A stretch of 64,000 nucleotides of DNA, taken from the NCBI GenBank assembly GCA_031254035.1, contig JAIRVF010000113.1:1-64000 (forward strand), given 5' to 3'. The notes under the pieces are model-generated. The model was not told the DNA's origin and searched no databases. It saw only the letters and a list, made by a program, of their open reading frames with translations. This DNA is from Paenibacillus sp. GTDB lineage: Bacteria > Bacillota > Bacilli > Paenibacillales > Paenibacillaceae. The translations under genes were made by a program, and so were the position numbers. Within the stretch, counting starts at the first letter, position 1. Each line of letters begins with the position of its first letter. This document shows positions 36,364 through 45,278 of this stretch, in pieces.

Positions 36364-38412
36364 ATGAGAGAAAATTTAATAAAGGAACCGTTCCGGTGGA
36401 ATCCGTTGCGGTCGATCGGAACGAAGATTGCGCTGATTATGGTCGCTGTCATTCTTGCTTTTGTGGTGGTTACTGGCACGGTATCATATCAAATTTCCAA
36501 AAGGGCGCTGGAACGCGAAGTAATTGGCGCATATCAGGAGACTGCGGTGCAAACAAGCCAGAAGCTTGATTTTTTGTTCAACTCCTTTCACAAGATTTTG
36601 CTGCAAATGATGGTGGACAAGACGATGAAAAATACGGTGCTAGGAATGTTTGAGCGGAGAGACGATCTGGCGGAGTATACGCAGCTTGCCGATTCGCTCG
36701 ATACGATTCTGCAATCCTATATGTTTTCCGACGCGTATATTACCTCCATTGAAGTGCTGCAGACCGACGGCATGGTAATTCCCACACGTTCAGGGCTGCT
36801 GGCGAGCAAAAATTACGGGAATGAAGACTGGTTCAAAAAAATTATCCAAAACAGCGGCGAACCCGTCTGGATTGATCATAATTTAACTGGGAACCGGAAT
36901 ACGAATCCAACCATTACGCTGGGCAGAGTGATTTCCGGAGAGGGAACATCCAAGGGGTATTGCGTTATTTTGATTGATATTGACTTGGCAGCCATCAAGG
37001 AACAGGTGGAAAACGTACGTATGGGTGATGGAGCCAGCATTCAGGTGATCAGTCCCCAAAAGCAGGTGATTTACAGCAAGTTATCTTCGCAAATCGGCCA
37101 AATATCGGATATTTCACTGCCGCCGGAAGGCATGAGCAAGCCGAAATATTTGTTTCTTACCCCAGACCAATCGAAGCAAATTGTCATGGCTAAATCGGAA
37201 ATCAACGGTTGGTGTACGATCGGAATGATACCCATCAATGAGATGCTGAAGGGTACGAAACAAATTTTCAAAGCGACATTGTGGGTACTCTGCTGCGCCT
37301 TTGCGCTTGCCGTGCTGGTAGGATGGTTTGTAGCCCGCATGATCGGCAAACCGCTCAGCCGCTTGCGCGAGCTGATGAAGCAAGGAGCCAACGGGAATCT
37401 GCAGGTCCGAACGAATGCTGTCTCTAGAGATGAAATCGGTCAGGTTGGCAAAAGTTTTGATGAAATGATGCTTCATTTAACCGACCTGGTCCATCAAACT
37501 GGGGCATCCGCTGCAGAAATGCTGGAGATGGCTGACGAGCTTTCATATGTATCCCTGAGCACCGAAGAAACGGCAAAAGAGATCGCGTCCGCTACTTTGG
37601 ATATTGCCAGAGGCGGCGAAGGGCTTGCAAGCGATGCCGAGCAGGGCAAGCTGCTCGCGGAAAAATCCAAGGAACAGACGAAGCTGCTTGTGCAGACCAG
37701 CAAGGAAATGCAGAGTCTTGCAGAAGACGTGAATGGAACTAGCAAAATGGGAACAGAGTATATGTTTGAGCTTATTCAGAAGACCGCAGACATGGAGGAA
37801 CGGATTGGCTCCATCATCGGCAAGGTCACAAAGCTGCAGGAAAGCACGGAGTCGATATCGAAGGTGCTAGATATCCTGACCCGATTAGTGAAGCAAACGA
37901 ATGTCCTCTCTTTTAATGCCACAATCGAGGCGGCTAGAGCCGGAACGTATGGCCATGGTTTTAAAGTGGTGGCGGATGAGATTCGCACCCTGTCGGAGCA
38001 GGCCAAGCGGTCAGTGGAATGGGTTGATGAGATCACTGATGCAATCCGGAAGGAAATAGAGGAGACGGCTCAGGTTTTGCATGACTCTAGTCCGATTTTT
38101 ATGCAGCAAATTTCATCTGTGAAAAAAGCCGATACACTTTTCGGTCAAGTTGGCTTGCAAATGAACGAGTTGATGAATCACCTGACGCTGGTAAACGACT
38201 TCATTCTCGAGATGGAGCAGTCACAGCTTCTCCTTTCGGATGCAATGGCGGGCGTAAGCATCGTGTCGGATCAATCGCTGGTTACTTCTGAAGAGGTTGC
38301 ATCGCTCAGCAACGAACAGCTCGGGATCAGCAGTGGTCTGGTCCAGTTGTCCAAGAAACTTCAGGTATTATCAAGCGTATTAAAAGACTCCCTGTCCCGG
38401 TTTAAGATTTAA
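36364..38412 (+). CDS. Methyl-accepting chemotaxis protein with dCache-type sensor
   Basis: 682 residues from ATG 36364 (behind GGGGGA; a TTG at 36358 is weaker). TM1 about 18-42, extracellular Cache domain about 50-290, TM2 about 303-325, HAMP about 326-380, then the cytoplasmic signalling rod with the hairpin tip VKQTNVLSFNATIEAARAG and VVADEIRTLSEQAK. Ligand unknown. The tip (NVLSFNATIEAARAG) differs a little from the usual NLLALNAAIEAARAG. A terminator stem overlaps the last codons (38384-38433). Confidence 0.92.
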   Translation: MRENLIKEPFRWNPLRSIGTKIALIMVAVILAFVVVTGTVSYQISKRALEREVIGAYQETAVQTSQKLDFLFNSFHKILLQMMVDKTMKNTVLGMFERRDDLAEYTQLADSLDTILQSYMFSDAYITSIEVLQTDGMVIPTRSGLLASKNYGNEDWFKKIIQNSGEPVWIDHNLTGNRNTNPTITLGRVISGEGTSKGYCVILIDIDLAAIKEQVENVRMGDGASIQVISPQKQVIYSKLSSQIGQISDISLPPEGMSKPKYLFLTPDQSKQIVMAKSEINGWCTIGMIPINEMLKGTKQIFKATLWVLCCAFALAVLVGWFVARMIGKPLSRLRELMKQGANGNLQVRTNAVSRDEIGQVGKSFDEMMLHLTDLVHQTGASAAEMLEMADELSYVSLSTEETAKEIASATLDIARGGEGLASDAEQGKLLAEKSKEQTKLLVQTSKEMQSLAEDVNGTSKMGTEYMFELIQKTADMEERIGSIIGKVTKLQESTESISKVLDILTRLVKQTNVLSFNATIEAARAGTYGHGFKVVADEIRTLSEQAKRSVEWVDEITDAIRKEIEETAQVLHDSSPIFMQQISSVKKADTLFGQVGLQMNELMNHLTLVNDFILEMEQSQLLLSDAMAGVSIVSDQSLVTSEEVASLSNEQLGISSGLVQLSKKLQVLSSVLKDSLSRFKI

Positions 38413-38433
38413 TCCCGGGGCGGGAGTCTTTTC
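38384..38433 (+). terminator. Terminator overlapping the chemoreceptor stop
   Basis: AGACTCCC-TGTCCCGG and CCGGGGCGGGAGTCT with TTTTC after; the left arm lies inside the coding region. Confidence 0.75.
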
Positions 38434-38441
38434 ACGTTTTA

Positions 38442-38650
38442 AGAGGCCGCTTTTGATCACGAAGCAAATCAGGAAGCAACTCGGCATCGAATCTTGAATT
38501 CAGCTGGGCCTAAGCAGATGCTTACGAAGTCGTTTTCTACGAAAACGTGTAGTTCCGCTCTTCAGTCCCTAGCTTCATCCAATTTAAGCGTTTTGAAAAA
38601 GCGCACATCGGAAGCATAAGCTTCGGTGCTGAAAACCGACCTTTTTAACA
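38442..38650. repeat. Intergenic repeat copy 2 (209 bp, lacks one end)
   Basis: Matches copy 1 from CTTTTGATCACGAAG to GAAAACCGACCTTTTT, but the TTGTTCAAAAAGT end is missing and the central GTGCTCACGTACCC region is shorter. It separates the chemoreceptor from a truncated MFS gene, so it may mark the breakpoint. Confidence 0.8.
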
Positions 38651-38656
38651 TGTATT

Positions 38657-38892
38657 TTAAGAATCGATACTATTTGTTTGCCCGATTCCAGAGGCGTACG
38701 TTTGGAAGGCCGTGCGGAAGCCAAGGTGAACGAAAGCCCCCAGCATATGTACATGGACAAATTATAAAGGGAAACCCCGCCAATTCCATGATTGGACTCC
38801 CATATATACAGATTGACAAATATAGCAATGTAAATGGAAATAATCGAACTGATCATGTTCATGATCAGTAGTTTTCGTATATCCTTGGACAC
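38657..38892 (-). pseudogene. MFS transporter, N-terminal fragment
   Basis: Starts at GTG 38892 behind AGAGGAGCG, 29 nt after the permease stop, so it was the last gene of the sugar operon. About 59 residues hold two membrane segments (MNMISSIISIYIAIFVNLYI and LYNLSMYICWGLSFTLAS), typical of the N-terminus of one MFS subgroup. The frame then drifts. Another frame reads RTAFQTYASGIGQTNS to a stop at 38657-38659 and could be the original C-terminus. Truncation ends against repeat copy 2. Central segments are absent. Confidence 0.6.
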
Positions 38893-38921
38893 GTTGTCGC
38901 TCCTCTTCCGTCACCTACCGC

Positions 38922-39767
38922 CTATTTGATGGCGCCCGCCGTAATTCCGCTAGCAATCTGGCGTTGGAAGAACATGTAGACGATCAATATCGGAACCATG
39001 GTAATTAACAATCCTGCGAAAAGAGGTCCCCATTCCGTGCGGTATTGCATTTGGGCCTGCATCATGGCGATTCCGACAGGCAGCGTATAATGTGCCGGAT
39101 CGTTCTCCAGAATTGTGCCGATGATGTATTCGTTCCAAATGTTCAGGAGGTTGACGATTCCTACCGTGATCAGACCGGGCTGGGAGAGCGGAAGCATGAC
39201 CCTGAAAAAGATGCCAAAATACGATGCTCCGTCAATCGCAGCCGCTTCTTCAAGTTCCTGGGGCAGGCTTTTGAAAAAGCCGACCAGGACAAAGATGCCG
39301 AAGGCAATAAGTGTAGAAGAGTACACCAAAATTAGGCCAAAGGACGAGTTGGTCAGATTCATGGAATTCAACAGGAAAAACAGTGGAATCAGCGCAAGGC
39401 TGAACGGAATCATCATCGATGCGATATAGACCAGATAAAGTACGTTGCTGCCTTTAAACGGGTATCTTGCAATTACGTATGCAGTAGAAGCGGCCAGAAA
39501 CAAACCGAGAAACGTCGAACCAAGCGTAACGACAACGGAGTTTGTAAAATATTTTCCAAAACTGAACTCACTCCACACATAGGTGAAGTTGCTCCACAGC
39601 AATGGAAGGTCCGGCAGCGACCAAGGCATTTTACGGAAAAACTGATCATTGTTTTTGAGCGAATCGAGCAATGTCCAAAGGAGCGGATAAAGTACGGATA
39701 AACCCCAGATGATCAGTATGGCGTAGAATATTATTTTGTAAAACGGATTTAAACCGCCTGATTTCAT
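38922..39767 (-). CDS. Carbohydrate ABC transporter permease (MalG-type)
   Basis: 281 residues with six predicted membrane segments and the EAA loop (LEEAAAIDGASYFGIFFRVMLPLS) that contacts the ATPase. It belongs to the CUT1 family. It starts 26 nt after the preceding permease. The ATPase (MsmX-like) is not in the window, which is usual for CUT1 systems in Bacilli. Confidence 0.93.
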   Translation of the reverse strand: MKSGGLNPFYKIIFYAILIIWGLSVLYPLLWTLLDSLKNNDQFFRKMPWSLPDLPLLWSNFTYVWSEFSFGKYFTNSVVVTLGSTFLGLFLAASTAYVIARYPFKGSNVLYLVYIASMMIPFSLALIPLFFLLNSMNLTNSSFGLILVYSSTLIAFGIFVLVGFFKSLPQELEEAAAIDGASYFGIFFRVMLPLSQPGLITVGIVNLLNIWNEYIIGTILENDPAHYTLPVGIAMMQAQMQYRTEWGPLFAGLLITMVPILIVYMFFQRQIASGITAGAIK

Positions 39768-39793
39768 AATTTGTTCCTCCCGGGCATAGAAAA

Positions 39794-40696
39794 TCAGCTG
39801 ATTTCAACAGTTTCCTGACGCATTAATCGTTGTAATATGATGGTTGTAATTAGTGAAACGACCAAAATCAGTACGCCAATGGCTGCGCCGTACCCGAAAT
39901 GGTATTGGGTAAAGGCCATTTGATACAAGTAGGAACCCATGACCTGGGTCGAGTTGTCGGGTCCGCCGTTTGTCATGATCATGACGATGACAAAAGAGCC
40001 GTTCAGCGTCGTCATCATGATGTTCAGGATGGACACCTTCATTTGCTCCCAAATCAGCGGTAGTGTGATATATCGGAACTGCGTCCACTGTCCCGCGCCT
40101 TCAAGGCTCGAAGCTTCATAATAGGATTCAGGAATACTTTGAATCGCTGCAATCAGAAGAATCATATAGAAGCCGATACCAGCCCAGATGGCCGGAGGCA
40201 GAAGCATCCAGATTGTATGGTTAGTAAAACCGAGCCAGGTAATATCCACCTTGTCTTTGGTAAATAGCGACAGAAAAGAGTTCAAAAAGCCAATTTGCGG
40301 ATTATAAATGAAATTCCATAAAACCCCGATAACGACAACGGAAATAACATTCGGAATAAAAAAGATAGAACGGAAGAAATTCGATAATTTGAAACGGAAA
40401 CGGGTTAAAGCGATGGCAAAAAAAGTTGCCAAAATCATAATGCCGATGATTTTACCGACGACAAGAAAGTAGTCATTGCCCATGGCATTCCAAACAATAG
40501 GGTCGTGGAGCATTTCTTTGAAGTTGTCGAAACCGATAAACGTTTTTTTGTTCGAAGAGCCTGACCAGTCAAACAAGGAATAATACATCGCCTGGACAAC
40601 AGGATAGATCGTGAACAGGCAGAAAAACAGAAATGTGGGTAAAATGAAAGTTGCGATAAACAGGTTACGCTGCCATTTGGTTGTTCCCAATCTCAT
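39794..40696 (-). CDS. Carbohydrate ABC transporter permease (MalF-type)
   Basis: 300 residues from ATG 40696 (MRLGTTKWQRNLF), with GGAAAGGCAGG upstream. Six membrane segments and the EAA loop YYEASSLEGAGQWTQFRYIT. An in-frame ATG at 40771 would add 25 residues that come from repeat copy 3 (GLFEQPLK), so I reject it. Second gene after the binding protein; partner of the permease at 38922. Confidence 0.92.
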   Translation of the reverse strand: MRLGTTKWQRNLFIATFILPTFLFFCLFTIYPVVQAMYYSLFDWSGSSNKKTFIGFDNFKEMLHDPIVWNAMGNDYFLVVGKIIGIMILATFFAIALTRFRFKLSNFFRSIFFIPNVISVVVIGVLWNFIYNPQIGFLNSFLSLFTKDKVDITWLGFTNHTIWMLLPPAIWAGIGFYMILLIAAIQSIPESYYEASSLEGAGQWTQFRYITLPLIWEQMKVSILNIMMTTLNGSFVIVMIMTNGGPDNSTQVMGSYLYQMAFTQYHFGYGAAIGVLILVVSLITTIILQRLMRQETVEIS

Positions 40697-40727
40697 CAGG
40701 TTAAACCTGCCTTTCCAAAATAATTTA

Positions 40728-40771
40728 AGAGGTTGTTCAAAAAGTCCGCCTCGACCTTTTTGAACACGCAC
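40728..40771. repeat. Intergenic repeat copy 3 (44 bp, ends only)
   Basis: Only the two terminal segments of the family remain: AGAGGTTGTTCAAAAAGTCC joined to GACCTTTTTGAACACGCAC by a few bases, which now form a hairpin. It lies inside an operon, 31 nt upstream of the permease start codon. Confidence 0.85.
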
Positions 40772-40776
40772 TTTAA

Positions 40777-40811
40777 GGAGGATGACGAAGAGTACATCCT
40801 CGTCATCCTCC
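40777..40811 (-). terminator. Stem-loop after the binding-protein gene
   Basis: GGAGGATGACGA and TCGTCATCCTCC are exact 12-bp arms around an 11-nt loop. There is only TTAAAG after it on the minus strand, so it is more likely an mRNA stabiliser or partial terminator that sets binding protein above permease levels. Confidence 0.65.
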
Positions 40812-40834
40812 GTCTTTACCGTTTGTAGCTGATT

Positions 40835-42217
40835 CTATTTTTTCGCTGCAGCCTTCTTGGCTACTTCCACCACGCGTTCAACCCATTGTTCTGGAGTGAT
40901 TTTGCTGATGGTTAGCGCGTCTGTAGCGTCTTGCATCGCCTTGTCAACGTCAGCATTGAAGGTAACGGTCGGAACAACGACGGTGTTTGAATCGGTCAGG
41001 TATTTAGCAGCGTCTTTAACAAAGCTAGGCGCGTTGGAAGCACTGATATCGCCTTTGATGTTAGAAGGAGCGCCGCTAAGCTCTGCCCATTGGGAAGCTT
41101 GCGCTTTGGAGAAAACGAACTCCAGGAATGCTTTAGCAGCTTCTTTGTTCTTTGCATTCTTCGCGATGGCTACGTTCGCAGTGGAAGTGTTCGCAACGAC
41201 TTTTCCGCCATTATCTTGCGTAATTGAAGGAATGAAGCCGAAGGAGAATCCGCCTGGAATGTCTTTGGCCATTTCATTAGGCAGCCAGAGGCCGTTCGGA
41301 ATAAAAGCATCCTTATGCTGCAAGAACAGCATTTGGGAATCGGTATGGTTAATTTGAATGGAAGCTTTGTCGATAAATCCTTTGTCGCGCAGCTCTACGA
41401 TTTTATTCAGGGCCGCCAAAACAGCTGGTTTTTGGAAAGCTTCAACCTTGGAGGCTGCCATGTCCTGAAGGATTGAAATATCATTGTTATTTGCAGAGAC
41501 GATAGCTGGATAAAGGATAGAGCCGTTAATGTAGTAAGGATATTTACCCGTATGGATAAAAGGCGTTGTTCCAGCAGCTTTGATCTTATCGCTCACAGCC
41601 AGGAAGGATTGCCAGTCAGTTGGCTCATCCCATCCTTTTTCTTTGAAAAGGGCTTTATCCCAGAATATACCCCAGGAGTTCAGAACGAGAGGGATGTCAT
41701 ATACTTTGCCGTCGAATTGTTGTGGAGGTTGGGCCAAAATATCCGAGATTTTCTCACCGTCGATATTTTTGGCATCCTTCAGATAGTCGGTCAAATCTTC
41801 AAGCTGTCCATCGTCGACCATTTGGCGGTCGTTCAGGTTAGGTCCATCGATGTATACGAAATCCGGCGGATTGCCTCCGACCCAGCGCGGTTTCATTTGA
41901 TCGTTGATTTTTGGTCCGCCGTTTTCTTTGATCTTCAGATCAGGGTTGGCAGCTTGGAAGTCAGCGATGACTTTCTTCCACCATTTGTCGCCATAACCGC
42001 CGACGAAATATTGGATTTCAAAATCCCCCGTCAGCTTTTTCTTCCCATTATCGGTTGTTGCCGGCGTAGTTCCTCCATCCGTGGTTTTAGCCGGTTCTTC
42101 CGTTTTAGGTGCTTCCGGTTGCTTAGCTTCATCTTTGGAACTGCCACAACCTGCAAGAGGAGCGACGGCTAACAAAGCCGCGATGCCCAGTGCAGCCAAT
42201 CGTGTTTTTGACACCAT
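40835..42217 (-). CDS. Extracellular sugar-binding lipoprotein (CUT1)
   Basis: 460 residues with a lipoprotein signal and lipobox LAGC (Cys24), a Thr/Pro-rich linker (about 30-65), then the SBP_bac family 1 fold. RBS AAGGAGGG. It feeds the two permeases downstream; the genes are in the order binding protein, permease, permease. Ligand is a saccharide by family, identity unknown; the neighbouring beta-phosphoglucomutase suggests a glucose-containing disaccharide. Confidence 0.92.
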   Translation of the reverse strand: MVSKTRLAALGIAALLAVAPLAGCGSSKDEAKQPEAPKTEEPAKTTDGGTTPATTDNGKKKLTGDFEIQYFVGGYGDKWWKKVIADFQAANPDLKIKENGGPKINDQMKPRWVGGNPPDFVYIDGPNLNDRQMVDDGQLEDLTDYLKDAKNIDGEKISDILAQPPQQFDGKVYDIPLVLNSWGIFWDKALFKEKGWDEPTDWQSFLAVSDKIKAAGTTPFIHTGKYPYYINGSILYPAIVSANNNDISILQDMAASKVEAFQKPAVLAALNKIVELRDKGFIDKASIQINHTDSQMLFLQHKDAFIPNGLWLPNEMAKDIPGGFSFGFIPSITQDNGGKVVANTSTANVAIAKNAKNKEAAKAFLEFVFSKAQASQWAELSGAPSNIKGDISASNAPSFVKDAAKYLTDSNTVVVPTVTFNADVDKAMQDATDALTISKITPEQWVERVVEVAKKAAAKK

Positions 42218-42330
42218 AAAAGCTAACCCTCCTTAAATAATGTTCAACGCTATATTGTCTACTGTCTTCATTTACAGCGCCTATATTTATCATAGAGACA
42301 GAGGGCGTACGGCTCCATCGAAATTCTTCC

Positions 42331-42887
42331 ATGAATTCTTTGTTATTTTCTTTTCTCGAAAATTTTCCGCATATTATTGGGTTACTTGAGTATTGGATTT
42401 GCTGCGGGTGTGGTTGGAAAAACATCAGGACTAAGCGTAACCGAAATTACTCTTATGAGTGTACTTATCTATGCTGGATCAGCTCAATTTATCCTTGCTG
42501 GGATGGTTGCCGCGCAAAGTTCGGCTACTGCTATTATTTTTACTATTTTCTTTCTTAATCTTCGCCATCTTTTACTTAGTGCAGCCTTATCACCTTATTT
42601 TCGTCATCTTTCTCCCTTAAAAAACCTTTTAATTGGTTCATTACTCACGGATGAGACATTTGGTGTTGCCATAAATCAAACAACGAACAAGAAATATATT
42701 AGTGAATGGCCGCTTTGGTAGGGCAGGAGTTATTAATACAAAAGGGGGAGCTTTCCCCTTTACAAAACAACATTGAGTTGTTAGGGCTGCATTACCAACG
42801 TTTGTAACGGCGATACGAACACGTAGCTTATTGGCAACTGTAGTGGTTGGGATTATTTCTATAATGGTGTTGAGGTTTATAACGTAA
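42331..42887 (+). pseudogene. azlCD: azlC-azlD branched-chain amino acid exporter remnant
   Basis: Reading begins MNSLLFSFLENFPHIIG in one frame and continues GYLSIGFAAGVVGKTSGLSV in the next, a frameshift near 42378. AzlC then runs to SEWPLW and a TAG at 42719-42721. The distal part reads AALPTFVTAIRTRSLLATV to a stop at 42885-42887, the C-terminus of AzlD. The end of azlC and the start of azlD are missing. AT-rich and opposite to its neighbours, this insertion splits the sugar cluster. Confidence 0.75.
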
Positions 42888-42891
42888 AAAG

Positions 42892-42940
42892 AAATGGATA
42901 GGGACTCAGATTTTTCTGAAATCTCTATCCATTCTTATTT
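42892..42940. terminator. Bidirectional terminator-like stem
   Basis: AATGGATAG and CTATCCATT arms with an inner CAGA/TCTG pair; T-rich on the right, A-rich on the left. It lies between the azl remnant and the leftward binding-protein gene. Confidence 0.7.
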
Positions 42941-42954
42941 AGTTCATAAAATCT

Positions 42955-44253
42955 CTAATGCTGGTGATGGCCTAGAAGCCGCTGCTGCTCTTCTTCCGCA
43001 AATTTCTGCAGCTCGTCCAGCGCTTGCTTAGGTGACACATGGTCGTGAAGCACGGCGTCTCCCATTTTCCGGGCGGTATCCATGACGACCTGCCATTCGG
43101 GCTGCTGGATTGGATAAAAGCTTGCTGTTCGCAGCGCGGCCAGATCGCTTTTCATATCCTCGTCTGCCGATCCGAGCCGCTCGCCGGTGAGCCGCGTTAC
43201 AGGCAGGAAACCTTCCTGCTGGATAATTTGCTCATAAACCGGGCTGGAGTACAAATAATCCAGGAATCTGGACAGTGCTTGCTTGTTCGTATGGTCGGTT
43301 TTAAAGGAAACGAGCATATCCTGTACACCGAAATTAATGGGTCTGACGCCGTCCTTGATGGGAATCGGCCCTTTATCAAATTCCAGGTTTGGAAACTCGC
43401 GGGGCACGACCTTAGTGAAGTAGTTACCTGATATCATCATCCCGAGCTTTCCGTCGCCAAGTACGCGCTGCTTTTCATCCCGGGTGGTCACGGTTGGGTC
43501 GGAATCAGTCAAGCCTTCTACGCACAAATTCTTCAGGTAGGTCAGGCCCTCCACATTTTCAGGCGAATTGATGGTCCATTTCCCGTCTTTGATCCAGCCA
43601 CCACCTGCCCCTAGGAAAAAATAGGAGAGATAGGCCTGGATTTCATTATCCGTCAAATCGACGCCAAAACCGCGAGCCACGCCGGTATCTTTGATCTTTC
43701 TGGCGGCATTTTTGAGTTCAGACCATGTTTTGGGAGGTGCTGTGATGCCTGCTTTGCGGAATAGCTCCTTGTTATAATAAAGCTTCCGGACTGAGGATAC
43801 GTATGGAATGCCGTATTGCTTTCCTTTCCAGTTGTCCAGCTTCAGAAGATCCGGATAAAATTTTTCCTTCAACTCGGGAGAGATGATTTCATCGATGTCA
43901 TTGAGCAGCCCGTCATTGGCGAAATGGGTGTATACATTGGTATTGAGGAGATCCGGCGGCTGGTGTTTGCTGATCAAGGTGGTGTACATGATATCGAGAA
44001 TATCCCAGTTGGCCACCTGAAGATTAATGACGATATCTGGATTTTTCAGCATGAAGTCCTGTACCAGATTTTCAAGCATCGGCCTGGTTTGTGAGCTGTA
44101 TTCTGATGCCATGAAGTTAATGATCGCTGGTGGCTCCTCCTTGGGCTGCAGCGTTTGCTTGGCTTGCTCCGAACTCGAGCAGGACAATAGCAAAAGCGGT
44201 ATGAGCAAGATGGAAAAAGACGTTTTTGCCAGGTTCAGCAGACGGGAGTTCAT
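42955..44253 (-). CDS. Extracellular solute-binding lipoprotein (family 1)
   Basis: 432 residues from ATG 44253 (MNSRLLNLAKTSF), with AAAGGTG upstream; ATG 44271 would include the RBS. Lipobox LLSC with Cys about 25. SBP family 1 fold. The His-rich tail (LLGHHQH) is odd but short. It is the fourth gene of the YesN-YesM-RbsB-like-SBP run and has no permease right after it, so it may present ligand to the sensor or to the distal permeases. Confidence 0.88.
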   Translation of the reverse strand: MNSRLLNLAKTSFSILLIPLLLLSCSSSEQAKQTLQPKEEPPAIINFMASEYSSQTRPMLENLVQDFMLKNPDIVINLQVANWDILDIMYTTLISKHQPPDLLNTNVYTHFANDGLLNDIDEIISPELKEKFYPDLLKLDNWKGKQYGIPYVSSVRKLYYNKELFRKAGITAPPKTWSELKNAARKIKDTGVARGFGVDLTDNEIQAYLSYFFLGAGGGWIKDGKWTINSPENVEGLTYLKNLCVEGLTDSDPTVTTRDEKQRVLGDGKLGMMISGNYFTKVVPREFPNLEFDKGPIPIKDGVRPINFGVQDMLVSFKTDHTNKQALSRFLDYLYSSPVYEQIIQQEGFLPVTRLTGERLGSADEDMKSDLAALRTASFYPIQQPEWQVVMDTARKMGDAVLHDHVSPKQALDELQKFAEEEQQRLLGHHQH

Positions 44254-44288
44254 CGGGCACACACCTTTCATATCAGATCATAGCAAGG

Positions 44289-45272
44289 TTATTTATCGAT
44301 AAAAGGGAATAAAAGCTTTTGATTTTCCGGGGAATACATATTTTCCTTGGTCACGACAATCGAATTTGTGTAGGTCATTGGCCTTACCTTCTTTCCTTCC
44401 AGCAGATCCAGCGCCGTCTGTACCCCCAAATACCCGATGTTGAACGGCTGCTGAACGACGGTCGCATTTAGCGTTTCTTCCTCCAGCAGGCGGATTTCAT
44501 AATTGGAGGTGTCAAAGCCGATGAGTTTGACCAGCCCGGTTTTATTGGCATCTTTAATGGCGTTGGCCGCTCCCAGCGCTGCCGACTCGTTTAGAGCGAT
44601 GATGGCGTTCAAATCATTATGGTCTTTCATGATCGTTTTGGCGATCAGGAAGGCGCGTTCCTCGGAATCCGAACAGTAGTAGGTGCCGTATACGCTGCCT
44701 GAATAAGGAAGAAGGGCTGTGCGCACACCTTTTTCTCTTTCCACAGAAACGCCCGACGTAACAAAATCCCCGATAATGACCGATTTGGGGTTATTCCCCG
44801 TTTGTGTAAGTGTCACTTTTCCTGCCTGAACGCCTGCTGCGGTATGGTCATTGGAGACAAAAGGCGCCGCGGATTTCAGGCTGACTGGCGTATCGATGAT
44901 CACCAAGGGGATGTTGGCCTCCTGGACTTTTTTGAGCTCTGCGGTAACCCGGTCATCGTTGATCGGCGCGATCACGACTGCCTGCTGTTTTTGCCCTAGT
45001 ACCTCTTCCAGCAGCTGGATTTGCGTCTCAATATCTGTCTCCTGCAGCGGACCGGTGATCGTTATTCCCGCACCGGCTTCTTTGGCGGCAGCCTGGGCTC
45101 CGGCACTGACGGTTTGCCAAAAATCCGAACGGATATTATGTTCTTTCAAAATGACGGTAATATTGCGCTCCTGCTCCGGAGTCGGGATGAATAGCTTGAA
45201 GTACAAAATGATATAAATGACCGACGCGATAAAAATGATGGTCATGAGCAGAGTGGCACGTTGTATTCGCAT
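44289..45272 (-). CDS. Membrane-anchored RbsB-like sugar-binding protein
   Basis: 327 residues. A single N-terminal hydrophobic segment (about 8-28) without a lipobox or clear cleavage site, followed by a periplasmic-binding-protein type 1 domain (Peripla_BP_4; ITVILKEHNIRSDFW, VVIAPINDD, VIIDTPVS, VKLIGFDTSN). It starts 6 nt after the YesM-like kinase, so it probably serves as the extracytoplasmic sensor of that two-component system rather than as an importer part. Confidence 0.88.
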   Translation of the reverse strand: MRIQRATLLMTIIFIASVIYIILYFKLFIPTPEQERNITVILKEHNIRSDFWQTVSAGAQAAAKEAGAGITITGPLQETDIETQIQLLEEVLGQKQQAVVIAPINDDRVTAELKKVQEANIPLVIIDTPVSLKSAAPFVSNDHTAAGVQAGKVTLTQTGNNPKSVIIGDFVTSGVSVEREKGVRTALLPYSGSVYGTYYCSDSEERAFLIAKTIMKDHNDLNAIIALNESAALGAANAIKDANKTGLVKLIGFDTSNYEIRLLEEETLNATVVQQPFNIGYLGVQTALDLLEGKKVRPMTYTNSIVVTKENMYSPENQKLLFPFIDK

Positions 45273-45278
45273 AGGCTG

